A stretch of DNA of 64,000 nucleotides from Perca fluviatilis (Eukaryota > Chordata > Actinopteri > Perciformes > Percidae): contig NC_053127.1 in the NCBI RefSeq assembly GCF_010015445.1, forward strand, positions 30,249,215 to 30,313,214, read 5' to 3'. The notes beneath the pieces were generated by a model that was given only the letters and a program-made list of their open reading frames with translations, searched no databases and was not told the origin of the DNA. Position 1 is the stretch's first letter. Each line of letters opens with the position of its first letter. This document shows positions 11,870 through 46,189 of this stretch, one piece after another. The translations under genes were made by a program, and so were the position numbers.

Positions 11870-13390
11870 TATTAGTTTGTATACTTCTTTTTTTTTGCGG
11901 TGTGAAATCCTTTAGGGGTAGCCAATTATGTTGCTAGTTAGCTGTCAAGCACCTTCGTTGAGCAGCAAGTTAATTTCCGTTTTCTTCTTTCAAAATAAAG
12001 TCCATTGCGTTTGAATACGGTAACTCAAATCAAATGTAAAACCGCACTTTTTTTTGAATTTCTTTTTTTCAAGCCTGACATTTTATTATCCATAAGCCAT
12101 ATTGTTTTTTTGTATCCTCAGTACACTTGCAGGTAAAGTGTATGTCTTTTTTGTTTGTTTCGGATTGTAATTTTGATTATATTTTGAAGGCAAATTCGCT
12201 TGCTTGTTCAAACAATTTGATAAAACTTGACCATGTGCACCAAATCGCGCGCTGCGCTTCTTTCCCATCATCCTCAGCAGTCTTCAAAGCAAACCGCCTC
12301 TGGTTGAAAACATGCCACGACATATTTCAAAACATGATATTGTATTGTTGTGCGTTTTGCGAAGTGAAATGAATTAACGCACACACAGTCGTTGACTGAG
12401 TTATTATTGTTTTGACTATCATAATTAAAACACAGGCATTTGCATGTTTATACTTGTGAAGTAGTACGGTCTTAAATATTTATTTAAAGCTACAGACAAC
12501 CATCTCCTCATACGTCAGTGGAGTATTTCTTCTATTTTTTTTATTATTTTTTTACGCAATTTATATTCTAGCAAAGGGATGTAAATATGTTTCCTGAAAA
12601 TTGCTTTTGTTACTATCTACTGTAAGCAATAGCTGTTTGTTTTTTAATTCATCAACATTGTTACAGAAGCTGTCAGGGCTGTTATGCATTGGGCGTGTTG
12701 TAGCTGTCGGTTTGCATCATAGGTTTGCACGGACCGTCCGGTACTACTGGAATCCTATTTGCGTTCAAACATTCAAACAGAAGGGATGGGGAAAACTTGT
12801 GGGATGAAAGAATGCAGTCTTCTTCAGTTCTCGTTCTTAGTTTTGAGACCCTCTATTGGTTAATTCTACGATGTCGCGATACTAGTGTGGCCAATCGCAG
12901 CACAGCAGCACCAAGTCAAATCGAATATTTTGGAGTGAGGCTCAAGCTTCCAGAGAGTTGTTACTGGTGCTGCTTCGGGTCGGATAAGCTTTCTCCTCTC
13001 GCTGTAACCTCACTGTCTATGGTTGGGACATAAAAGAAAGACCACAGTAAGTTAACTCTTCTTTACAACTTTACTCAAATATAGATACAGTCAGCGCCCT
13101 CAACTCCACCTAACGTCCCGCTAATATTAACGTTTATATTCGCTTTTATCTCTCAAGTCAGTTAGCTAGCGAAGTCGTGTGCACGGTGTTGACTTTACGC
13201 CCAACTGCTAGCTAGCTAAGCTAATATTCAAATTTAGCACCGAGAGTAGATTTAGTTTCCTGCAGTATCGTAACGTTTTGACAGTGTGTGGGAGTTTTTG
13301 GGGGCAACATCGTGAAAATAAAGACAACTCGACATGCTAGGTGATAATGTCATGCTTGTATAACGTTATATCGTTTGGTTGCCTTTCCAG
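11870..13390. promoter_or_regulatory. Head-to-head intergenic region between thap12 and ckap2
   Basis: thap12 is transcribed leftward and ckap2 rightward from this 1.5 kb. Near the ckap2 side are two opposed CCAAT boxes (ATTGG at 12855-12859, CCAAT at 12891-12895), the NF-Y arrangement often found in mitotic genes. A probable non-coding first exon of ckap2 ends at 13046 (donor GTAAGTT), and its second exon opens at 13391 after TTTCCAG. I see no other gene here. Confidence 0.5.
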
Positions 13391-13427
13391 AAAATCTTCA
13401 TTGATTTAACCTGGCCGAGGCTTCAAA

Positions 13428-16400
13428 ATGGACAATGTCGCAGTTTCAAGACGAAACCACAATAAAGTAAGTTGTCATATGCACTAACGCAATATGCAGT
13501 TTTTTTTTATTATTTTTTCTCCAATATACCTAATGGTCTTATTGTTTTTAAATTGTATTAGGGAAACAAGGAAAATGCCCAGCCTGCATATGGCAGTAAG
13601 TCCTTAATGAGAAGAGAGAAAACGTCATTTACTCCCTTCCAACTGGCAAGTAACACAAAAGAGCAAACAGTGGCAAAAACCAGCTCAATTAAAGCCAAGG
13701 TGGACACATGGTCGACGTCTGGCGAAGCTCTGAAAAAGGCAAAGACCGTACAGAAGGATAGGAAAGGAGCTGCTGCCGGCACTGATGTCAAGCTACGACA
13801 AACCCATAGCCGGTGCTTCCTCACGGAACCTGCTGTGAAACCCAAGAAAACTGCTGCAGAAGCTCCAAAGCCACCGGCTGCTGCGCCGTCCTCAAAACCT
13901 GCTCTTGGCATGTACAAAGGCAAGATTGTCCAGTCCAAAATAGGATCCATGTGGAAGTCAACTGCCACCGTGGGCGGGGCAGATGCCAAGCCGCCAGCAC
14001 CCAAAGCGCAGGTCCAAAGGGTTGGAAACGTGACTAAACGCAGGTCCATCTCCGTTTCTGACCTGCCTGTGCATGTCGCACAAAAACCCGCGTCGACGAG
14101 GACCAAGTCGGTGTCGGATGAACCTGCTCAGGCGCCCAAGCCTCCTGCCGCCAGCCGTCCTCGCGCTGGGTTGTACAGCGCTCTCCCTGCTGCCAGAACC
14201 TTCCCGGCAACACTAGCCGGTGCCAGCTCCAGAAACGCCAAAGTTGCTCCCGCCAAGGGAAGTGGGACTCAGAGCGCAACGCCAAAGATTCCAGGGGCCA
14301 ACAAGAAGGTCAACAAACCTCCTGTGTCAAACGCCCTCAGTCAGTACAGATACACCATGGAGACTGCCGAGGAAAAAAGGTAAAAAAATTAAAGGTCCCA
14401 TGGCATGAAAATTTCACTTTATGAGGTTTTTTAACATTAATATGCGTTCCCCCAGCCTGCCTATGGTCCCCAATTGGCTTAAAATGGTGATAGGTGTAAA
14501 CCGAGCCCTGAGTATCCTACTCTGCCTTTGAGAAAATGAAAGCTCAGATGAGCTGTTCTGGAATCTTGCTCGTTATGAGGTCATAACAAGTGAGGTTACC
14601 TCCCCTTTCTCTGCTTTGCCCGCCCAGAGAATTTGGCCCACCCATGAGAGAGAGACAGCATGGCTTTCAAACGAGAAAAGTGGCAGTTGGTCAAGGCCTA
14701 TCCCCACCCTCCACCTTGCCCCTCCCTCTCTCCTCCTCAATAGCTACAGACACAAAAATGGCACATCCTAAGGAAAGCTCATTGTGGGACTGGCTCTAGT
14801 GGCTGTAATTCTGAATTTCGGGAAAGACTTCAGATATAGTATTATGGGACCACTAAGGTCTATATAAAAGCATCCAAAGAGCACCATGTCATGGGACCCT
14901 TTAAATTAAATTCTGACGTTAAAAAACCGGAAGCTGATCCCGACCCACAGTCCACGTCTTGTGTTGAACCTCAGCCGGCTGCACAGTGCGAACCTGAACC
15001 CGAACCCGGACTGGAAGCGCACAATCCAGGCCCTGCCACTGCTGCTCACTGTTCCGGGTTAACACCCAGCCAAACTCCAGTGATCATGAACACCACGCTG
15101 GACCAGCTGGAAAACTCTGATGCCGATCTGCCTGTTGACACACAGGACGGAATCGATGATGTAAGGAAATGGGCAGGGGTTCTGTTGCTATGTATGTATG
15201 TATGAATGATAACTATGTATGATCAACTACATACATGCATACATACATGCATACATACAAACACAACAACAAAAACTGCAGTGAACCATGTTCTGTTCTT
15301 TGTTTCATTGTGACAGGTTGTGGTGAACCTGTGTGCTGCTTTGGATGCCTTTCCATATGAGGACGGTAAGTCCACCAGTGGCTGTCCACTACAATTGGTT
15401 TGATGTAGAGTGGTGCATTTGGGAAATCTTAGGTTGGAATTATTAGGTCTGTTCCTTTTTTATTTAAAAAAAGATCTACTCAGGTTGCTGGTATTCCAGA
15501 AAGATTACTAATGGGTTATTGTGTCTGCAGTTGTTGTAGCACTCTGTCCAGATGCTTCTCACAGTCACCCTGTCATTTTTGTCTCCATTAGAGCTTCCAC
15601 AGGTGACGGATGTGTGCAATAATGTTGAAATGGAGGACGGCAAACAGAAGGATGAATGTAAAACAGAGGAGTGGAAGGAGGAGGAAATGCGCGGGAAGGA
15701 GGGCGAGAAGCCAAAGGTTGAGCAAGTGAAGGATGGAGTAGAAGAAAGTAGTGACCAGAAAGTGGAGACGGATGAGGAAGTAGAAAGTGATGATGATGAT
15801 GATGTTGTGATGGAGACCGTGCCACAGATGGAGGATGCTTCAGTAATAAAGTACAGTGTGAAGACTACTCCGTACCTGCAAAGGTCAGTCCGTCCCCTTT
15901 TCTTTTGCCTAGGGCTGGGTATCATTAAATCAAAATGCTGTTGACTTTGTACCGGTTCCTAAACAATACCAGCTTTATTAAACAATTACATTACAGCACA
16001 AATCTTAATTTGTCAAATCCTACTGCATTGTGTAACTTTTTTTTATTTTTTTCTGCGTTCCTCTACGACATGTAATGTTAGACAGCCAATCACCAGCATT
16101 ATTAGATCTTGGTAGAAGCATGCTGCATTCTTATTGGCTCATTGACGTAGCCTGACAAGCCAGACCCACATCAAGATGTCTGGTCTGGGAACTCGCCATT
16201 GGCAGGGCTCAATCAGAGGGGCGGGATAAACTGTTGTCTTTCAAATTCCCTCTGCACGCCAATAGGATAACGCTACAACCAGGCAGAGCAACGCTAGTTG
16301 ATAGATTCAACTTTAAACTCTGAACACATCTTCCTTTTTTAAGAAGGACTTCACTGCCGTTTTTTCTTTTCTCAAAGAAAAGCTGAACTCAAGTCTTCCA

Positions 16401-16938
16401 GAGTCGCGGCCAGAGCCGATTCGAAAGGCCGTTGTTCCCAGCAGCCATAAGCCCGCCCACCGACTCATATAAGGATATTTCAGTTAAGAGTTTGGTTTTT
16501 CCAACTCACAAGTCAACAGAGTTGCTTGACATTTTAACATTAAGGAGGCAATTCAGTCGGTGCCTAAAAAGTATTGAATTGGGTATCAGCCCAATTTTTT
16601 ATTTTTTTTTTAACCATCAATTAAATGGTAAGTTTATTTATTTTTTGTTTAAATGTCCCCTCTTTAGTGTGAAGAAGGCAATTGAAGACGAGGCCAGCAC
16701 AAGTACGTCCAGAAAAAAGAGCAACATCAAAGATGTGAAGTTTCTGACCCCAGTGCGCCGTTCCTGCCGCATCGAGCGCACGTCGTCCCGCCTGCCGGCG
16801 ATGCTGGCCGATCACGACCCCTGTGTGTCCTCGCTGGCTGAGCTGGTGCAGCTGGATGACGGCAACGCCGCCAACGCCTACATCTACAGAAAAAACCACG
16901 CACTGCTGGAAGATCTGCCAGATCAGCCCAGACTGTGA
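13428..16938 (+). CDS. ckap2: Cytoskeleton-associated protein 2-like spindle protein, structure disturbed
   Basis: Supported coding exons: 13428-13466, 13562-14379, about 14909-15160, 15317-15365, 15592-15883 and 16668-16938. All junctions are in phase except exon 2 to exon 3. CKAP2 stabilises microtubules at spindle poles in mitosis. Family marks: KEN at residues 16-18 (a possible APC/C degron); KPALGMYKGKIVQSKIGSMW in exon 2; PYLQ-SVKK and FLTPVRRSCRIERTSSRLPA in the last exons; then DHDPCVSSL, the CKAP2 C-terminal signature. An acidic run (SDDDDD) lies in exon 5. Oddity: exon 2 stops at METAEEKR, where relatives continue with a KLxEWxxxKGKxxKRPP motif and a long helical region. Those are not visible. 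A MITE (14393-14900) occupies the spot, and no acceptor there restores the phase. The gene may be damaged, re-spliced or misassembled. Confidence 0.8.
14393..14900. mobile_element. TTAA-flanked MITE at the ckap2 exon 2/exon 3 border
   Basis: The tips AGGTCCCATGGCATG and CATGTCATGGGACCCT are inverted repeats flanked by TTAA (14389-14392 and 14901-14904). The element begins 13 bases after the end of ckap2 exon 2 and ends next to exon 3. A second copy, with an internal expansion, is at 24452-25861. The tail has one TCTATATAAAAG core, the unit that is amplified in that other copy. Confidence 0.8.
15910..16593. mobile_element. hAT-like MITE (TAGGGCTGGGTATC) with an inner insertion
   Basis: Starts TAGGGCTGGGTATCATTAAA and ends TTGGGTATCAGCCCA, in the last ckap2 intron. 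About 16150-16455 looks like a separate inserted repeat beginning near TAGCCTGACAAGCCAGAC. Confidence 0.5.
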
Positions 16939-17123
16939 GGAGCTCTGTAAATGTGCAGTTTAAAATAATATACAAAATGGACACTATGTACTGACACTTT
17001 TTAGAATGTTTTAATAATCTCATTTGAATGTGTCCGATCAATGAATTATTGCTGTTATATTTTAAAATATTATCACTTAACACTATTTTATTTTAATATT
17101 GACAATATTGCCAAATGCACTGC

Positions 17124-17129
17124 AATAAA
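17124..17129 (+). promoter_or_regulatory. ckap2 polyadenylation signal AATAAA
   Basis: Canonical hexamer 186 bases after the ckap2 stop, in an AT-rich stretch; the best candidate for the 3' end. Confidence 0.7.
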
Positions 17130-18737
17130 GAATTATTAACTCATCCTAAAGAGTAATGTTTTTTTTTCTATTCTAGAAATAGAATAGCATCAGTCTCAAA
17201 TGCACCTTTATCACTCCGCCTACACACTGTACATATTACAATATTGTGATCACCAAATGTATAGATATGAGGCTAGATATGGTCTTACATTTTGGATATC
17301 TTGATGTGACTTTTCTTTTTTTTCCCCCTGGTTTAAAAGAGCTGCATTACAGTAGTGATTTAATTTTCCAGACTGTTCTAGCTATTCCTTTGTTGTATTT
17401 GCCATTACCCACTTAGTTATATGCACATTACTGATGAGTTTAAAAATTCATCTTGTAAAATTTTTTGTAAAAGCACCAATAGTCAACCCTACAATATTGA
17501 TGTATGTGGTAAATATTTGATTTTCTTCCATCTCACCCAGCTCTATTCTCAGTAATGACAAACAGCCACTGGAATCTAGTTAACCTGGATTATGACGGTG
17601 GGTACAGCTTTATCCAATAACTGACTTAAGGGCAAGTTGTTCTCTGTAACCTAGCTCAATGGATGGACATTGCTGGGATAAACTCTTCCCTTCATCTAAT
17701 TTGCAAGGGCATTGTTGCTGCATCTAGGGCTTTATTTTTTAGGATGTTTAAGATTGGTTTAAAGGAAAAACAAGCTACAGCTTATTTTTCCTCCCAGACT
17801 GGATTATACACTATAGCCAGACTATACTTCAGCACTAGAAATAATGAGAACCCATCATTTCAGCAACTTTGTCACCAGTTTGGGTCTCAGATTCAGTAAG
17901 TGCTCTGACTCGTTTAACTTTGTCTCACGCTACGTTTACACATGGCTGGCTATTTTCATAAACTGACATTTCAACCTATCAGTTTTCTAAAAATATCGTG
18001 CACAGCTGTTAGTTTTCAGAAAAGTTAAGTTTACATGTACCCGTGTACATGTGCCGTTAAGAGCGCGCCAAACCTGTAGCTGGCAGTGTAACGAGAAGCT
18101 CAAGCCCACGTTAGCCAATCAGAATCCTGAAAATAGCAACAGCAACAAATCACTTCTCTTCCTTGGCTGCCTAAACCTGTTTGTCTCAGTTTACATGCAA
18201 ACGAAGATTTCCAAAATCTCCACTCTGGCCGGAGTTTTTAGAAAGAATCGTTTTCAGAGGCAAATTCTCCATTTGCGTGTAAACGAAGGGAAATGTCTCC
18301 TTTTGTCAAACTAACCCTGGACGTGTAAACGGGGTATCAATGTATTCCGTGCAAAGGTGTGAGAGGAAGGAAGACAAACCGCTATTTGATCACGTTTAAT
18401 CCCACTTTAATTGACCACATTGTAAAAACCCAAAGCGCTCATAAATGACCACGGCTTTTGCTTCGTGGCGAATTACAGTACGCTTCCTGACGGACTGGAC
18501 GTTTTGACACCAGCTCCCTCTGATCCCAGATGAGACATTTCATTATAACAAAATAAAAAAGAAAAAAAATTCATTCACAAAAACAAAATCTCTTTGATGC
18601 AATTTTGTCCCCCCCCCCACCAAACAAAAGTATAAAAAAGTACTCTTCTCTCTCTCTGTCTCTCTCATCTGCAGACCACAGGGGAAGGTGTTCAGTGCTG
18701 TGTGCGAAAAGGCTGTTTTCACCGCCGTCTGAAGGTT
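17130..18737. other. Tail-to-tail intergenic region between ckap2 and stt3a
   Basis: The genes converge here. About 17266-17545 is a degraded copy of the hAT-like family found intact at 28777-29105 and 46513-46882. About 17928-18340 is bounded by GTTTACAC / GTGTAAAC-type sequences and looks like another MITE. The rest is AT-rich with homopolymers (18595-18620) and probably includes the stt3a 3' UTR. No gene seen. Confidence 0.6.
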
Positions 18738-31902
<13,165 letters not shown>

Positions 31903-33189
31903 TTTGGCGAGGTTAGGACAGCTCACCGTACTACCTAATGGGAGGAAGACAAACACTGTTACACCTAACAGGTACAAATAGGAGGACTGTGCAGAAAAGC
32001 CCAATATTGCCAAATATAAGTTTCATTTTTAGAAGAAAAAAGAAAAGAAATCCTGCTAAATAATCCTTTCAGTGTCAGGTTTTAAGCAAGCCAGATACAC
32101 ATAAAATCAAAGTCTTTCAACTGTTCAGAGTCAACTTCCATATCCAGTCCAACCAGATAAGGCCACGCACTAAGATGTGGCGTCAGGAACCAGGAAGCAC
32201 CCACTCTGGGAAACTTCTGCAGGGATTTGTGCCCGTCTTCTTCTTCTTATATTCAGAAGTTTTTGCAAAGCGAAAACACAAGCCAACAAGCTCAACAGAG
32301 CTCTAAATGATGCTAACTTTAGGGACCTAGCCTTATGCGGACTGTTAACTGGCAGTTAACCAGCCTTTTCAACATCACAGAGCAAGGAAATTAACACAAG
32401 CTAATATTTGCTCACCGAGTTACCTCCTAACAAGCACTACGCGCACATTTAAAATGAAAGCAAGCCTTGTTTTAGCATAGACAGCATCTTAAAGCTACTC
32501 AACATCAGGCCGGCTAATGTTGATGCTGCTTTCATCCAGTTAAAAGTGTGTGTGCAGCTAGCGAGGCTAACCTGCTAGCTGCTGTATAATTCACAGCCTA
32601 GCCCTGCCCCTTTCCCCTGACTTATTTTAAAAATATCAGCGACAGCTGCACACATGGCTGCAGGACAACAGCCTAAAATAAAAAATTGGTTCTCCTAAAT
32701 GAGCTAACAGATTTAATGTTCAGTAAGACTCACCCGCTCCGTTCCTGTTACTCACACTATTCACACACAACCTTCACCGTGACCGAGTCCCTCCCCAACC
32801 ACGCCACGCTGCGTGTTTATTGGTTAAACGTCAGTCGACAGTAATCCCACACAAAACTGATTGGTTCGCTGGCTGTCATTCAAATTTGGTTTCCTACATT
32901 GCCGCTGTAGTGTAGTGACGTGTCCTTAGTGAGGAGAGACGTGTCGCCCCCTACTGGTACACAACTCTCCAGACAATGAAATGTCAGTGGTGCAACCAAC
33001 CAAAGCCAAATATAGTAAATATTAACTGTTAACAACTCTATATATATACCAATTAGTTCAATTGTATAAAATTAATCATTTACAATCTGGAAGCTGTCTG
33101 TTTCTCCTAGGGTTTGGATTCAGTTCAGCCTATGGTTCAGATCACATGGCTTTTTTCTTTTAATTCATTTTTTAATGTTGCAGGTTTAC

Positions 33190-33655
33190 TATTTCTGAAC
33201 ATATAGCACTTTCCAGAGTGATAGAGATGGCTCTGGCACTTTCTATATATTGTGGATTGCATTCCCACAATATCTACTTATATTCCCCCTGCTCTATTAT
33301 TATACTGAATGGCATACAATATTCTGCACTATGCATATTTATTTATTTATCACTCTTTGTTACCTCCAACTGTGCAATATTTCATTTCTATTCATCTGTA
33401 TATCTGTGTTTGTATACAGTCTGTTTATATAAGGGATTGTATTGTGTAAATGTTTGTTTTATTACTATTATTATAACTAATTCTATTTTTCAATTTCTTA
33501 TACTTTTATGTATATATTTTTTTCTCCTATGTCTACTTTATGTTTATTTGTGTTATTCTGATGTGTGTACAATGTTTTTCTTTTGAGCTGCTGTAGCACA
33601 GGAATTTCCCCAGTGTGGGATTAATAAAGTCTATCTTATTTTATCTTATTTGAAA
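33190..33655 (+). mobile_element. LINE 3' end (5'-truncated retrotransposon relic)
   Basis: An AT-rich untranslated-like stretch ends in GGAATTTCCCCAGTGTGGGA, TTAATAAAGT and then short ATCTTATTTT tandem units. This is the usual 3' terminus of CR1/L2/Rex-type LINEs in fish. No reverse transcriptase is left. Confidence 0.65.
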
Positions 33656-34260
33656 CCAGGGATATGCACATGCCAGATCCACTTTCCTCTGCAGTTAAAA
33701 CGTGAATTGTCATGTTTTGGGGTTTAAATATCGTTTCAGTGTGACCACTATCTCTGTGAGGTCTCTGACGGTCCCCAAAATTGTCTAATTTTGTCAAACT
33801 CACTGTTGAGTTTGACGTGGCCTGTCTAGTCCTCACCATGGCAGCTAAAACCCTGAACACAGTGATCAAAATATTGAATACTGACCAATTTTATTGAAAT
33901 TAGACGTATTACTTTTACAAAACCTCACTCACATACATCAGTCTGCACAAACACTATGCTCTTCTTACAATAATTGCACACCGTTTCAAAAGAATGCTGC
34001 CCCCCTCCCCACGGCCATGAGCTGTGATGACCGAGTGAGAGAAAGGTTGGTGACCGGGTAGCTGCATGGTGGTGGGCTTCTGGTTGCACATTCAGGATGT
34101 ATTGACATTATATACAGCACAGAAATCACACAGCCCATGGTCTGTAGGGACCAATTATATTCGCTTCAGCTCTCTAGGGGAAAACTAGAGCGAGCGGGTC
34201 AAGGCTGATCACCCATTTTGTTAAGATACAAAGACTTTAACTATGTGACTCCATTATTAC

Positions 34261-34643
34261 TAGGATTGGGCATCGAGTACCGGCTCAAACTTGGAATTGT
34301 TTTAAAAATTACAAAACGATTCCAATAAAAAAAACCGATTCCATTCCGTTTGGGTAATTTGGTTTGGAAATCCGATCACAGGTTCCAAATTTAACACGCG
34401 CCATGGCGGTCACCGTACTTACAGGCGCTTGTTGTGTTGCCGTGGACCACAGTAAGCGGCGCCCGGTAAATCACCAGATAAAATAAGCATCAATATCATC
34501 AAATGAGCGTCACATAAGCATGCGACCAGTTCCAACTCCACCCGTCACAAGAATCAGAATTGAGAATCGATGAGAACCGGATTAGAAATAAAGAATCCGA
34601 ATTGGAATCCGAATTGTTCAAATCCAAACGATGCCCAGCCTTA
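34261..34643. mobile_element. hAT-like MITE
   Basis: Tips TAGGATTGGGCATCGAG and CGATGCCCAGCCTTA. The flanks ATTATTAC and TCTATTAC match at 6 of 8 positions. A fragment of the same family is at about 44610-44725. Confidence 0.7.
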
Positions 34644-35186
34644 TCTATTACAGAGCCTACAGTAGCATTGTAGTGGTCGAAGTGACATCAACAAAACACA
34701 GATGCAACAGTTTGGCAGTGTCATCTCACCTATGACCTATTAAATTCACACAGACTAAAAACGCAACATGTACACCTCCTCCGACAGTGGAGTGAGACTT
34801 CATTTGGGATCAGACACCAAGCTAACCTTTTCATCGACACACATGACAACAGTGACTTTGTTATTGGTTACCATTACAAAGGTTTCCAATCCTTTTTTGT
34901 GTAGCAGCTCCTGAACTGATTTGTATATTCTACTAAAACAAAGCTCTTACAGGATTAAAAAAAAAAAAAAAAGCCTGCCTTTTAACTATACAAGGTTATT
35001 CTGGGACACCATTCAACACATTCAATCTGCGAGGAAGGAACGTGACTTCCAGCATCAAGAAAACATGTACTCTAGGCAAAACGAGACTGTGCTTTGCTTC
35101 TGAAGGCAAACGAGCCCTTTCAGTTGAAAAAAATCCTTTCGTCACAAGTTTGCTTAAAAAAAACTACATGATTTCTTGTGCTGTAA

Positions 35187-35192
35187 TTTATT
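35187..35192 (-). promoter_or_regulatory. ei24 polyadenylation signal (AATAAA on minus)
   Basis: TTTATT on the plus strand, 356 bases beyond the ei24 stop; the nearest clear candidate. Confidence 0.5.
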
Positions 35193-35547
35193 AAAAGGAG
35201 AGTCACTCAAATGGCACATTATACAAAAAAAAAAAAAAAAAAAAGAGCGAAAGAAAATTCACAAAAGAAAAAAAATCAAGTCAAGAGCTGAGTATATAAT
35301 GTGTTTCGAGTGTGAGGCACAAGGGCAGTCGATTTTTGTGTCACACTATAAAATGTGTCTGGTGGGCATATGAATAACCAAAAAGGGACAGGGTTCAGAT
35401 TAAAAAACAAACAAACATGTAAACCCTTTGTCCTACACCACGTATCATCTTCAATAAAAAGGAAATCCATCTGAGAAGCATCACTGTTTGACACTGAGCG
35501 AAGCCACTCATCAACTTGCTCCCCTATCTCCTTTCCATGTGGATCCA

Positions 35548-44070
<8,523 letters not shown>

Positions 44071-45350
44071 CTCTGAACCAGCTGCAGATCCATCAACTGC
44101 AGAAGGAGGGGGGGCTGGTGACCTGGTCGTCAGCTCTCATTGCAGGGAGGGGCTCACCCAGTTACCTGCCACAACCCAAAACCAAGGAAATTAAATAAGG
44201 ACTAAGAGAGCTAGCAGGTGGAACTCTTACTAGGAATTTACAATAACCTTAAAAATGCAGATCTAACCAGCAGAAGATTCACTTTGGTATGCTGAGATAC
44301 AGTTGCTAGAGGCACATTGTGTAGTGTATTAACTTGCAATTTGATATAAGGTGGACTTTGTTTACTTACTTTTTCCACCCATGTCAGCCTGTGCTTTTGG
44401 CATTTCCAAAATTGGTAGTTTTTCATGTGCATACATGATACAAATCAAACTTGACACTATACTATGATATTATGAAAACATATTTGGTCCTTTAGAAGTT
44501 TAAAGTAGATCACAAGAGGGAAAAAAAACAGGACACAAACTTTCCAATTTCATAAATAGTGTTAAAAAGGGGGACAAACAGGATCTGATGTTATTAGCTG
44601 ATGTTATGTCATCATGAGGCCCGTTTCGGTTTCAACGCCACCCCTCAAATAATCGGAATCGAGAATCGAAAAGAAGGATCGGAATTTGAATCAGAATTGT
44701 TCAAATCAAAAGATGCCCAACCCCAATGGTAACGTTATAAAACAGCAACGTCACCTCTTGGGTGTCGGTCAGTTATACACATTTTGTAACAAGGTCAAAG
44801 TGAAACGTTAATTCAGCCCGGTGTCTCTCTTGACAAGAACGTTACTATTTGTGCAAGTTAACATTAGCAGCTGACTCAGTGGGTTAACGTTAGCTCGAAT
44901 AGGTGATAGCGAACTGTCAGCGTTTGCTGGCTCGGTCTGGCTTCCCATACAAATTTACGTTGAGCTATGTGAAGACCCACATTAATCATGTAGCTACTAG
45001 TGTGGTCAGCATGAAGCCTCCGGTCTCACAATCTTTTGACTTTCGTTGGCTTGTTTAGTGCTCTGCTAGCTTGCCTGCCTGTGTTGCTAGCTAACTGTTA
45101 ACGCTCAGCAACTAATTTATATCTGTGGTGTTTTTTGTCAAGACAACACCTCAACAAGCCTGTAAAGTCAGACGGAGAACACAGTTAACCGTGGTATCTT
45201 CCTTACCTCATGCGACAGACACAGGCTTATATTAACTTCTTTAACTCTTTCTTTCGCCCACTTAACGTGTCAACAACAACACCAAACAGACCCTACAAGC
45301 AGGCAGGGCCATGGGAAACACATTGCGCAAGCTCCGACTTCTAAGGAACA

Positions 45351-45363
45351 TGGGAAGTGTAGT
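45351..45363 (-). promoter_or_regulatory. ZNF143/SBS-type promoter motif upstream of ei24
   Basis: The minus strand reads ACTACACTTCCCATGTTC, fitting the ACTACAnnTCCCA core bound by ZNF143/Staf. It lies about 140 bases upstream of a probable ei24 non-coding exon whose donor (GTAAGG) is at 45208. Confidence 0.5.
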
Positions 45364-45595
45364 CCTTATTGGAGGATGAAGGGAGATGACGGACGGTAAC
45401 GTATCATTTACCACACATAACTGTTATAAAATTGGAAATAACGCCTTGAAATAATAATTGGAAACGTTTGCGTATGTGTGTATGATTTTATTACACTATT
45501 CAATATGCATTCAGTTGAAAATAATGCATTAATAAGGCTTTAGTGATACTTTGTTTCCCATGCACCACCATTAAATAATCTTCGCTGTCTTTTCT

Positions 45596-45776
45596 GATCT
45601 TTGCATCCTGCATATACTTATAGCCTACTTATATTGTTTATACCTATACTCATATTTTTTAATATTCCATTTAGAGAATGTGTGATGTGCACCAACAACA
45701 CCAAAACAAATTCCTTGTATGTGTTAAAAAACGTACTCGTCAATAAAACCCTTTCTGATTCTGATTCTGATAAGTG
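45596..45776 (+). mobile_element. LINE 3' end with GATTCT tandem tail
   Basis: Contains AATTCCTTGTATGTGT, AATAAAACC and then repeated TGATTCTGATTCTGAT, the signature 3' terminus of a fish CR1/L2/Rex-type LINE. It sits between ei24 and the glb1l2-like gene; the remaining spacer 45777-46189 shows nothing else. Confidence 0.7.
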
Positions 45777-46189
45777 TGCAATATAAAATATATATACATG
45801 TCACCCACTATTGGTAACTGCAGAGATGTTGATATAATATACAAAAATGTGTCCATAATAAATAGGTTTATATTTTGAACAAAGTGTTAAAAAGTGTTGT
45901 GTTTCATTGAAGCAATATACTATCAAGAAAATAATTATATTGGATGTACTTCTTTCGTCATCCTCACCTGTATTTACAAACCAAAGAGTAATGCAATACA
46001 GACATACATGCAAAGTGTGTTATGTTATGAGGCGTGTTTGATTTCCATAGCTCTGCACAGGGGCACACCCACGAGGCGGCGTTGTTCATGGCAGCAGCAT
46101 CATGCGTTCATCTGGGCTCTAAAAGCGGCTGTAAACTCGACTCGACCGGTGCCTGTGTGTATCACAGGGGGAGATCACACATCCTATCG

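Larger units (their letters stand above)
31903..35186. other. stt3a upstream region and spacer to ei24
   Basis: The stt3a 5' UTR acceptor is near 31934, and a non-coding first exon starts at 32734 (donor GTGAGT read on minus). Two inverted CCAAT boxes (ATTGG near 32818 and 32859) mark its promoter. Further right are a LINE 3' tail (33190-33655), a hAT-like MITE (34261-34643) and AT-rich unique sequence. No other gene is seen. Confidence 0.5.

Noticed and set aside
33218..33586. 122-codon plus-strand open frame with hydrophobic composition
   Set aside because: It is AT-rich LINE 3' sequence; the hydrophobic residues are a by-product of T-rich codons.
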